Origin: an uncultured Novosphingobium sp.
GTDB lineage: Bacteria > Pseudomonadota > Alphaproteobacteria > Sphingomonadales > Sphingomonadaceae
NCBI GenBank assembly: GCA_938005655.1
Contig: CALLNA010000102.1
Coordinates: 1-6,778, forward strand
DNA length: 6,778 bases
Direction of reading: 5' to 3'
In this document: in pieces, positions 1 to 6,778 of the stretch
Layout of the letters: each line of letters opens with the position of its first letter
Position numbering within the stretch: the first letter of the stretch is position 1
Notes under the pieces: model-generated
What the model was told of the DNA's origin: nothing
Database searches by the model: none
What the model saw: only the letters and a program-made list of their open reading frames with translations
Made by a program: the position numbers and the translations under genes

Positions 1-414
1 GCCGGCCAGCAGGCGGTTGACCCGCCCGAGCACGGCGTTCTGCTCATGGATCACGGTCGGGATCTTCGCCGCGGTCGCGGCGGGCAGCGCGGGCAGCGCC
101 GGATAGCCGCCGAAGCCGACCACGGCGCTCGGCTGGAAGCTGTCGAACAGCCGCAGCGCCATCCGCCGCCCTTCGAGGATCGCCTTGCCGGCCTTGATCC
201 ACGACAGCGGGTTCCGCCCCTGGAAGCGCCCGGCGGGAAGGATGTGGGCGGTCAGCGTCTCGGGCTTGCCGGGGATCTGCGCACCGCGGGCATCGGTGAT
301 GAGCGCGACATGGTGGCCCCGCTTCTCCAGCTCCACCGCTAGGGCGAAGGCCGGGATCAGGTGCCCCCCGGTGCCGCCCGCAGCGAGGACGTAGTGGCGG
401 CTTACCGCGCTCAT
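1..414 (-). CDS. murG: MurG, lipid II-forming GlcNAc transferase (N-terminal 138 residues, cut by window edge)
   Basis: MurG is a peripheral GT-B glycosyltransferase on the inner face of the cytoplasmic membrane. It transfers GlcNAc from UDP-GlcNAc to lipid I to make lipid II. I translated this part by hand. The N-terminal glycine-rich loop AGGTGGHLIPAFALA lies at residues 12-26, with the conserved His at 18. The second glycine-rich element GFGGYPALP is at 100-108, and the family motif HEQNAVLGRVNR is at 123-134. Only the N-terminal, acceptor-binding domain is visible. The usual length is about 350-390 residues, so more than half lies beyond the left edge. The ATG overlaps the ftsW stop in an ATGA, and a perfect GGAGG sits 7 bases upstream inside the ftsW end, which supports this start and translational coupling. 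No frameshift or lost motif is visible. The identification is secure; whether the rest of the gene is intact cannot be seen. Confidence 0.97.
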   Translation of the reverse strand, partial: MSAVSRHYVLAAGGTGGHLIPAFALAVELEKRGHHVALITDARGAQIPGKPETLTAHILPAGRFQGRNPLSWIKAGKAILEGRRMALRLFDSFQPSAVVGFGGYPALPALPAATAAKIPTVIHEQNAVLGRVNRLLAG

Positions 415-1628
415 TTCAGCGCCTCCAGCTCGCGCAGGGTGAAGGGATCGCGCTTGATGAACGGGTTCCGCCGGGTGATCGCCAGCAGGAAGCCGACGCC
501 GAGGCACAGCGCGATGGTCGAGGAGCCGCCGTAGGAGATCAGCGGCAGGGTCATGCCCTTCGAGGGAAAGAGCTGGAGGTTGACCAGGATGTTGATGAAG
601 GCCTGCCCGCCGAGCTGGGCGACGAGCCCGGTCGCGGCGAGCACGGTGAACAGGTCGTCCTCATCGACCAGGCGTAGCAGGACGCGCATGATGAGGGCGA
701 GATAGACCAGCACGACCACGGCGCAGACCAGCAGCCCGAACTCCTCGCCGATCACCGAGAAGATATAGTCGGTATGGGCCTCGGGCAGGCCGAGCTTGCG
801 GGTGCCGAGCCACAGCCCGGTCCCGGTCCAGCCGCCCGAGAGCAGGGTCCGCTCGGCGAGGTCGACCTGGTCGAAGGCGGTGCCGCCGCCGAGGAAGGCG
901 TCGATGCGGTGGCGGGCGTTCTCGTAGAACATGTAGGCCGCCGCAATCCCGACCAGGCCCGCGGCCCCGGCGGCGGCGATGCGCTTGACCGGCAGGCCGG
1001 AGAGCAGGACGAGCACGAACCACACCCCGGCAAACAGGATCGTCGAGCCGAAGTCCGGCTGGGCCATCAGCAGGACGGCGACGAGGCCCATCACCCCGGT
1101 CGTCACGGCGACGACCGGCAGCTTGGGATCGCGCACCCGCCACGAGAGGATCCAGGCGAGGCCGATGGCGAAGGCCGGCTTGAGGAACTCCGACGGCTGG
1201 AGCGAGATGCCGAGGTTGAGCCAGCGCCGCGCGCCGTTCACCTCGGTCCCGATCACGGGCACCAGGAGCAGCGCGACGAGCATGGCCGAGCCGAGCAGGA
1301 TGCCGGCACGGCGGGCAAGGTCCTTGGGCAGGAACGAGGCGCCGATCATCGTGATCAGGCCGAGGATCTGCCAGCGCACGTGGAGCACGAAGAAGTGCAG
1401 GTCGTCGAGCTTGACCGCCGCGGTCGAGAGCCGGCGGGCGCTGGCCGGCGAGGCGGCGGCGACGGCGACCGTGCCGATCGCCATCAGCGTCAGGACCAGG
1501 GCGAGCAGCACCCGGTCGATCTCGCGCCACCAGACGCCGAACTCAGCGCGGCGGCCGCGGCGCAGTTGCAGGCTGGTGCCGGTGGCGGGGCGGATCGATC
1601 CGGGGACGTAGGGCGGGTTGCTGGCCAT
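411..1628 (-). CDS. ftsW: FtsW, septal peptidoglycan glycosyltransferase (SEDS family)
   Basis: FtsW is a polytopic inner-membrane protein that polymerises lipid II into glycan strands at the septum, working with the transpeptidase FtsI. The 405-residue product has about 36 basic cytoplasmic residues followed by roughly ten hydrophobic segments (near 38-59, 78-100, 106-127, 149-165, 170-190, 193-211, 216-235, 295-320, 327-350 and 360-386). SEDS motifs are NGARRWLNLG (131-140) with QPSEFLKPA (144-152), QPDFGST (190-196), LPEAHTDYIF (281-290) and LPLISYGGSS (361-370). Asp287 in the HTD motif aligns with the catalytic Asp of RodA (E. coli Asp262). The LPEAHTD wording and the place between murD and murG favour FtsW over its paralogue RodA. 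The chosen ATG overlaps the murD stop as TGATG and has GAGGGGA 7 bases upstream. The frame stays open far upstream inside murD, but that extension is Arg-rich shadow sequence. Length is normal for the family. Confidence 0.97.
   Translation of the reverse strand: MASNPPYVPGSIRPATGTSLQLRRGRRAEFGVWWREIDRVLLALVLTLMAIGTVAVAAASPASARRLSTAAVKLDDLHFFVLHVRWQILGLITMIGASFLPKDLARRAGILLGSAMLVALLLVPVIGTEVNGARRWLNLGISLQPSEFLKPAFAIGLAWILSWRVRDPKLPVVAVTTGVMGLVAVLLMAQPDFGSTILFAGVWFVLVLLSGLPVKRIAAAGAAGLVGIAAAYMFYENARHRIDAFLGGGTAFDQVDLAERTLLSGGWTGTGLWLGTRKLGLPEAHTDYIFSVIGEEFGLLVCAVVVLVYLALIMRVLLRLVDEDDLFTVLAATGLVAQLGGQAFINILVNLQLFPSKGMTLPLISYGGSSTIALCLGVGFLLAITRRNPFIKRDPFTLRELEALK
422..426 (-). promoter_or_regulatory. 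Ribosome binding site of murG
   Basis: GGAGG on the minus strand, 7 bases before the murG ATG and inside the last codons of ftsW. It is the best Shine-Dalgarno match among the junctions here and fixes the murG start. Its position inside ftsW fits translational coupling through the ATGA overlap. Confidence 0.8.
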
Positions 1629-2980
1629 CAGGCGGTCCCCTCGGGCGCGGGTTCTTCGGGAGCCGATTCCTCGGTCAGGGCCTCGACGATCTGGCGGAAG
1701 GTGTCGCCGCGGGCTTCGTAGTCGCGGAATTGGTCGAAACTCGCGCAAGCGGGCGATAGCATGATGATGTCGCCGGGCCGGGCCGCGGCGATCGCCTGGC
1801 GCACCGCCTCGATCATCATCTCGCTGCGGCGGACGGGCATGTGGGGCTCGAGCAGGTCGGCGAAGCGCGGGCCGGCGTCGCCGATGGTGTAGGCGGCGGC
1901 GACGTTGCCGAACCAGGGCGCGCACTCGTCGAGGTCCTCGCCCTTGGGCAGGCCGCCGACGATCCAGTGGATGCGCTTGTCGGGCTTCGGCGGGAAGGCG
2001 GCCAGCGCGGGCGCGGCCGAGGCGGGATTGGTCGCCTTGCTGTCGTTGATGAACAGGACGCCGTTCACCTCCGCGACGCGCTCCATGCGGTGCGGCAGGC
2101 CGCGGAAGGTGGCGAGCGCCGGGCGCCACTGGCCCTCGCTCAGCCCGAGGGCGGAGACGATGGCGACGGCGACCGCCGCGTTCTGGAGGTTGTGCGGCCC
2201 CTGGAGCGAGGGCCAGTCGGGCTGGAGCGGAGCGAGGTCCCCGCCGTTCACGACGCGGACGAACTGGGCCGAGCGCCGCGCCAGCTCGTGGTTGGCGATG
2301 CTCGCGGTCTCGGCGTCGCCCATGCCGAAGACGGCGTACTGGTCGGGCCGCTGCATGGTGAACAGCCGCTGCTTCGAGGCGGCATAGGCGGCGAAGTCCT
2401 CGTAGCGGTCGAGGTGATCGGGGGTGATGTTGGTCAGCGCCGCGACGTCGCATTCAAGGCCATGGGTCAGGTCGATCTGGTAGCTCGACAGCTCCAGGAC
2501 ATAGACGCCACCGGCCGACAGCGGCTCCTGGCCGAGGATCGGCAGGCCGATGTTGCCGCCCATCCGCACCGGCACGGCCGCGTTGCGGAGCAGGTGGTGG
2601 ACCAGCGCGGTCGTGGTCGACTTGCCGTTGGTCCCGGTGATCCCGACGACGCGATGCGCAGGCAGGTCGCCGCGCGCGGCGGAGAACAGCTCGATGTCGC
2701 CGATCACCGGCACCCCGGCCTGGGCCGCGTGCTCCGTGATCGGGTGGCGGTTGAGCGGCACCCCGGGCGAGACCACGACCCCGGCGAAGCCGGCGAGATC
2801 GATCGCCAGCGGATCGGCCAGCTCGACCCGCCCGGCGAGCGCATTGCGCGGCTCCTCGCGGTTGTCCCAGGCGGTCACCTGCGCCCCGCTCGCCAGCAGC
2901 GTCTCGACCGCGGCCAGGCCCGAACGGGCGAGGCCGAGGACCGCGTAGCGTTTTCCGGCGAAGGCGGAGGAGACGATCAT
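1628..2980 (-). CDS. murD: MurD, UDP-N-acetylmuramoyl-L-alanine--D-glutamate ligase
   Basis: MurD is a cytoplasmic ATP-dependent Mur ligase that adds D-Glu to UDP-MurNAc-L-Ala. The 450-residue product has the three-domain layout: a Rossmann-like N-terminal domain (AVLGLARSGLAA at 13-24, binding the UDP part), a central ATPase domain with P-loop GTNGKSTTT (116-124), and a C-terminal domain. Further family motifs are GGNIGLP (141-147), ELSSYQID (163-170), NITPDHLDRY (184-193), Lys203 in the position of the carbamylated lysine, HRMERV (297-302), INDSKATNPA (311-320) and LSPACASFDQF (408-418). ELSSYQ and DSKATN distinguish it from MurC, MurE and MurF. The start has no in-frame competitor nearby. 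It lies 7 bases after the mraY stop, and its ribosome site is weak. The last 15 residues form an acidic, Pro/Ala-rich tail beyond the conserved fold. All catalytic motifs are intact, and length is normal for the family. Confidence 0.98.
   Translation of the reverse strand: MIVSSAFAGKRYAVLGLARSGLAAVETLLASGAQVTAWDNREEPRNALAGRVELADPLAIDLAGFAGVVVSPGVPLNRHPITEHAAQAGVPVIGDIELFSAARGDLPAHRVVGITGTNGKSTTTALVHHLLRNAAVPVRMGGNIGLPILGQEPLSAGGVYVLELSSYQIDLTHGLECDVAALTNITPDHLDRYEDFAAYAASKQRLFTMQRPDQYAVFGMGDAETASIANHELARRSAQFVRVVNGGDLAPLQPDWPSLQGPHNLQNAAVAVAIVSALGLSEGQWRPALATFRGLPHRMERVAEVNGVLFINDSKATNPASAAPALAAFPPKPDKRIHWIVGGLPKGEDLDECAPWFGNVAAAYTIGDAGPRFADLLEPHMPVRRSEMMIEAVRQAIAAARPGDIIMLSPACASFDQFRDYEARGDTFRQIVEALTEESAPEEPAPEGTA
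1636..1642 (-). promoter_or_regulatory. Ribosome binding site of ftsW
   Basis: GAGGGGA on the minus strand, 7 bases before the ftsW ATG and within the final codons of murD (the part encoding its acidic tail). It decides the ftsW start against the longer open frame that runs back into murD. Confidence 0.75.
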
Positions 2981-2983
2981 CCG

Positions 2984-2989
2984 CCGCCT
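2984..2989 (-). promoter_or_regulatory. Weak ribosome binding site of murD, overlapping the mraY stop
   Basis: AGGCGG on the minus strand starts inside the TAG stop of mraY and leaves only 3 bases to the murD ATG. Both the match and the spacing are poor, so murD translation may depend on ribosomes finishing mraY. This is inferred from sequence alone. Confidence 0.4.
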
Positions 2990-4058
2990 ATCGCAGCTTC
3001 AGGGTGGAGAGGCCGATCACCGCGAGGATGATCGAGACGATCCAGAAGCGGACCACGACGGTCGATTCCGCCCAGCCCTTCTGCTCGAAATGGTGGTGGA
3101 TCGGCGCCATGCGGAAGATGCGCCGCCCGGTCCGCTTGAACCAGAAGACCTGGATGATGACCGAGGCGGCCTCCAGCACGAACAGCCCGCCGACCACGGC
3201 GAGCACGATCTCGTGATGGGCCGCGACCGCGATCGCGCCAAGCGCCCCGCCGAGCGCGAGGCTGCCGGTATCGCCCATGAACACCGCCGCGGGCGGCGCG
3301 TTGAACCACAGGAAGGCGAGGCAGGCCCCGACGATCCCCGCGCAGAGGATGGCCAGCTCGCCCGCGCGCGGCACGTGCGGGATGCCGAGGTAGTGGGCAT
3401 AGTCGACGCGGCCAGCGAGGTAGGCGATGATCGCGAAGGTCCCGGCGGCGATGATCACCGGCATGGTCGCCAGTCCGTCGAGCCCGTCGGTCAGGTTCAC
3501 CGCGTTGCCCGCGCCGACCATCACCACGGCGGCGAAGACGTAGTAGAACGGCCCCAGCGGGATGTACCGGCCCGAGAGGAACGGCACGTAGAGGTTGGTG
3601 CTGATCTGGCTGACGATGATCCAGGCCGCGACCCCGGCCACGGCAAATTCCAGCAACAGCCGGACCCGGCCGGGGACGCCCTTGTGGCTGCGCTTCGTCA
3701 CCTTGTCGTAGTCGTCGAGGAAGCCGATCGCGCCGAAGCCGAGCGTGACCGCGAGGCAGGCCCAGACGAAGGGGTTGGTCAGGTCCATCCACAGCAGCAT
3801 GCCCACGACCAGCGAGATCAGGATCATCAGCCCGCCCATGGTCGGCGTACCGCGCTTGGCGAGGTGGGTCTGCGGCCCGTCCTCGCGGATCGGCTGGCCC
3901 TTGCCCTGGCGGACGCGGAGCATGTTGATGAACCGCGGCCCGATGATCAGGCCGACCACCAGCGCCGTGGTCAGCGCCGCGCCGGCGCGGAAGGACTGAT
4001 AGCGGATAAGGTTGGCCAGGCCGGGAAAGTTGAACCACTCGGCGAGCAGATAGAGCAT
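2988..4058 (-). CDS. mraY: MraY, phospho-N-acetylmuramoyl-pentapeptide transferase
   Basis: MraY is an integral membrane enzyme that transfers phospho-MurNAc-pentapeptide from the UDP-linked precursor to undecaprenyl phosphate, giving lipid I and UMP. The 356-residue product matches the usual length of about 360 and has around ten hydrophobic segments. Diagnostic motifs are GPQTHLAKRGTPTMGG (61-76), the Asp pair in FLDDYDKV (Asp115 and Asp116), NAVNLTDGLDGLA (185-197), FNAPPAAVFMGDTGS (252-266, with Asp263) and MAPIHHHFEQKGW (317-329). The HHH loop separates MraY from the related WecA and other polyprenyl-phosphate sugar transferases. The ATG follows a TAAGGA site 5 bases upstream in the 13-base gap after murF. 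The gene is followed after 7 bases by murD. No missing catalytic residue is seen. MraY is the target of natural nucleoside antibiotics such as tunicamycins and muraymycins. Confidence 0.98.
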   Translation of the reverse strand: MLYLLAEWFNFPGLANLIRYQSFRAGAALTTALVVGLIIGPRFINMLRVRQGKGQPIREDGPQTHLAKRGTPTMGGLMILISLVVGMLLWMDLTNPFVWACLAVTLGFGAIGFLDDYDKVTKRSHKGVPGRVRLLLEFAVAGVAAWIIVSQISTNLYVPFLSGRYIPLGPFYYVFAAVVMVGAGNAVNLTDGLDGLATMPVIIAAGTFAIIAYLAGRVDYAHYLGIPHVPRAGELAILCAGIVGACLAFLWFNAPPAAVFMGDTGSLALGGALGAIAVAAHHEIVLAVVGGLFVLEAASVIIQVFWFKRTGRRIFRMAPIHHHFEQKGWAESTVVVRFWIVSIILAVIGLSTLKLR

Positions 4059-4063
4059 CTAGG

Positions 4064-4069
4064 TCCTTA
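4064..4069 (-). promoter_or_regulatory. Ribosome binding site of mraY
   Basis: TAAGGA on the minus strand, 5 bases before the mraY ATG, in the 13-base gap after the murF stop. This is the only fully intergenic ribosome site in the window and supports the mraY start. Confidence 0.75.
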
Positions 4070-4071
4070 CC

Positions 4072-5534
<1,463 letters not shown>

Positions 5535-5535
<1 letters not shown>

Positions 5536-6778
5536 TATCCTGCACTCTCCCTCGCAACCGTAACGTCGTCGAACGGCAGCACGCGCGCCGCCTCCCCGCG
5601 TCCGACGACCTGCCCCTGCTCGTGTCCCTTGCCGGCGAGGAGGACGATGTCCCCCCGCCCGGCTTCGGCGATGGCCGCCGCGATCGCCTCGCGCCGGTCG
5701 CCGATCTCGCGCGCGCCGGGCGCCCCGGCCAGCACCTGGGCGCGGATCGTGGCCGGGTCCTCGCCGCGCGGGTTGTCGTCGGTGACGATCGCCACGTCGG
5801 CATGGGCGGAAACGACGCGGCCCATCTCCGGGCGCTTGCCCTGGTCGCGGTCGCCGCCCGCGCCGAAGACGACGATCACCCGGCCCTTGTCGCCCCCGGC
5901 GCTTCCCGCATGGGGGCGCAGCGCGGCGATGGCGGCTTCGAGCGCGTCGGGGGTATGGGCGTAGTCGACATAGACCGGCGCGCCGGTCCGGGTGATCGCG
6001 GCGCGCTCCAGCCGGCCGCGGACCGGCTGCAACCGCGAAAGATCGCCCAGGGCGCGGCCGGCATCGCCGCCCGCGCCGATCACCAGCCCGGCGGCGACCA
6101 GCGCATTGGCGGCCTGATAGGCCCCGATCAGCGGCAGCTCGACCTTGCGGGCCTGCCCCGCGACCTCCAGCTCCAGCACCTGGCCGAGCGCGGTGGGGAC
6201 GCGGGCGAGAAGGCGGATGAACTCCCCCTTCCCGCCCACGGTGAGCAGGCGGAGACCCCGTTCAGACGCCCGCTCGGCAGCCTGGCCCGACCATGGATCG
6301 TCGGCCCAGACGACCGCCGCGCCGTCGGGCGCGACAACCTCGTCGAACAGCCGCATCTTGGCGGCGAAGTAGTCCTCCATCGTCGCGTGGTAATCGAGGT
6401 GATCGCGCGAGAGGTTGGTGAAGGCCCCGGCCGCGACGCGCAGCCCCTCGTTGCGGAACTGGTCTAGGCCGTGGCTCGAGGCCTCATAGGCGACGTGGGT
6501 CACGCCCTCGCGGGCGAGGCCGGCCATGTTGGCGAGGAAGGTGACGATGTCGGGCGTGGTCAGCCCGGTGACGACCGTCTCGTCGGGCGTGGTCACGCCG
6601 AGCGTGCCGATCGAGGCGGCGCTCTGCCCGGCCATGCGCCAGAGCTGGCGGGTCATCTCGACGGTCGAGGTCTTGCCGTTGGTGCCGGTGACGGCGACGA
6701 TGGTCTCGGGAACCGGGGTGAAGAACCGCGCGGCGAGGCGGGCGAAGGCCCGGCGCGGCTCGGCGGCGGCGATGTGGG
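5535..6778 (-). CDS. murE: MurE, UDP-MurNAc-L-Ala-D-Glu--meso-diaminopimelate ligase (5' end cut by window edge)
   Basis: MurE adds the third residue of the stem peptide in the cytoplasm. The visible part is 413 residues. A family length of about 480-500 means roughly 70-85 N-terminal residues lie past the right edge. Counting from the first complete codon, P-loop GTNGKTST is at 31-38, YEASSHGLDQ at 97-106, NLSRDHLDYH at 121-130, Lys140 in YFAAK (likely carbamylated), YVDYAHTPDALE at 269-280, DNPRGEDP at 334-341 and GKGHE at 382-386. DNPR is the recognised signature for meso-diaminopimelate rather than L-lysine, so the wall is inferred to be of the DAP type. The first ATG inside the visible part (first base 6656) falls after the P-loop and is only an internal Met. 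The stop overlaps the murF start. No frameshift or lost motif is seen in the visible portion. Confidence 0.97.
5545..5553 (-). promoter_or_regulatory. Probable ribosome binding site of murF
   Basis: A purine-rich GAGGGAGAG on the minus strand ends 9 bases before the murF ATG, within the last codons of murE. A second AGGA lies only 2 bases from the ATG, which is too close to be the main site. The TAATG overlap suggests coupling with murE. Confidence 0.55.

Noticed and set aside
774..1721. Long plus-strand open frame antisense to ftsW
   Set aside because: Its translation is low-complexity (Gly, Arg, Ala, Asp, Glu) with no recognisable domain, and it lies opposite a gene with all FtsW motifs. 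Long antisense open frames are expected in such GC-rich DNA.
1629..2453. Possible N-terminal extension making a 680-residue FtsW
   Set aside because: The frame is open upstream of ftsW, but the added sequence is an Arg-rich out-of-frame reading of murD. The TGATG overlap and the GAGGGGA site place the start at the ATG whose first base is 1628.
1841..3031. Plus-strand open frame of 396 codons antisense to murD
   Set aside because: Same compositional artefact; it covers a complete MurD with intact catalytic motifs and has no protein-like hydrophobic or motif pattern.
2977..4038. Alternative minus-strand frame of 353 codons over mraY
   Set aside because: Arg/Pro-rich shadow without membrane segments. 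The neighbouring frame encodes a complete MraY with every diagnostic motif.
4059..4071. Internal promoter or terminator between murF and mraY
   Set aside because: The largest gap is only 13 bases and is filled by a ribosome binding site. No hairpin plus T-run or -35/-10 pair can be supported.

Overview
The window is one uninterrupted block of the division and cell wall (dcw) cluster, read entirely on the minus strand. In the direction of transcription (right to left) the order is murE (5' end cut off by the right edge), murF, mraY, murD, ftsW and murG (3' end cut off by the left edge). This is the classical dcw order. Every base is coding except a 13-base gap (murF/mraY) and a 7-base gap (mraY/murD). 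The other three junctions overlap: TAATG (murE/murF), TGATG (murD/ftsW) and ATGA (ftsW/murG). I see no promoter, terminator, RNA gene, mobile element, repeat array or CRISPR, so the block is most simply part of one long transcript that starts upstream of the right edge.

The organism is a Gram-negative bacterium with very GC-rich DNA whose codons mostly end in G or C. MurE carries the DNPR motif of meso-diaminopimelate-adding enzymes, which fits a Gram-negative wall. The protein sequences, notably FtsW and MurD, look alphaproteobacterial, most likely Sphingomonadales (Sphingomonas/Erythrobacter-like). This placement comes from remembered family resemblance, not from a search.

Together the genes cover consecutive steps of peptidoglycan precursor synthesis. 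MurD adds D-Glu to UDP-MurNAc-L-Ala, MurE adds meso-DAP and MurF adds D-Ala-D-Ala, all in the cytoplasm. MraY moves phospho-MurNAc-pentapeptide onto undecaprenyl phosphate (lipid I), and MurG adds GlcNAc (lipid II). FtsW polymerises lipid II at the division septum with its partner transpeptidase FtsI, which is not in this window.

All six genes look intact where visible, with their key motifs present. I found no undescribed system here. The most notable oddity is a sharp 20-codon patch of rare, A/T-ending codons inside murF just before its ATP-binding loop. The other observations are small points about gene junctions and protein ends.
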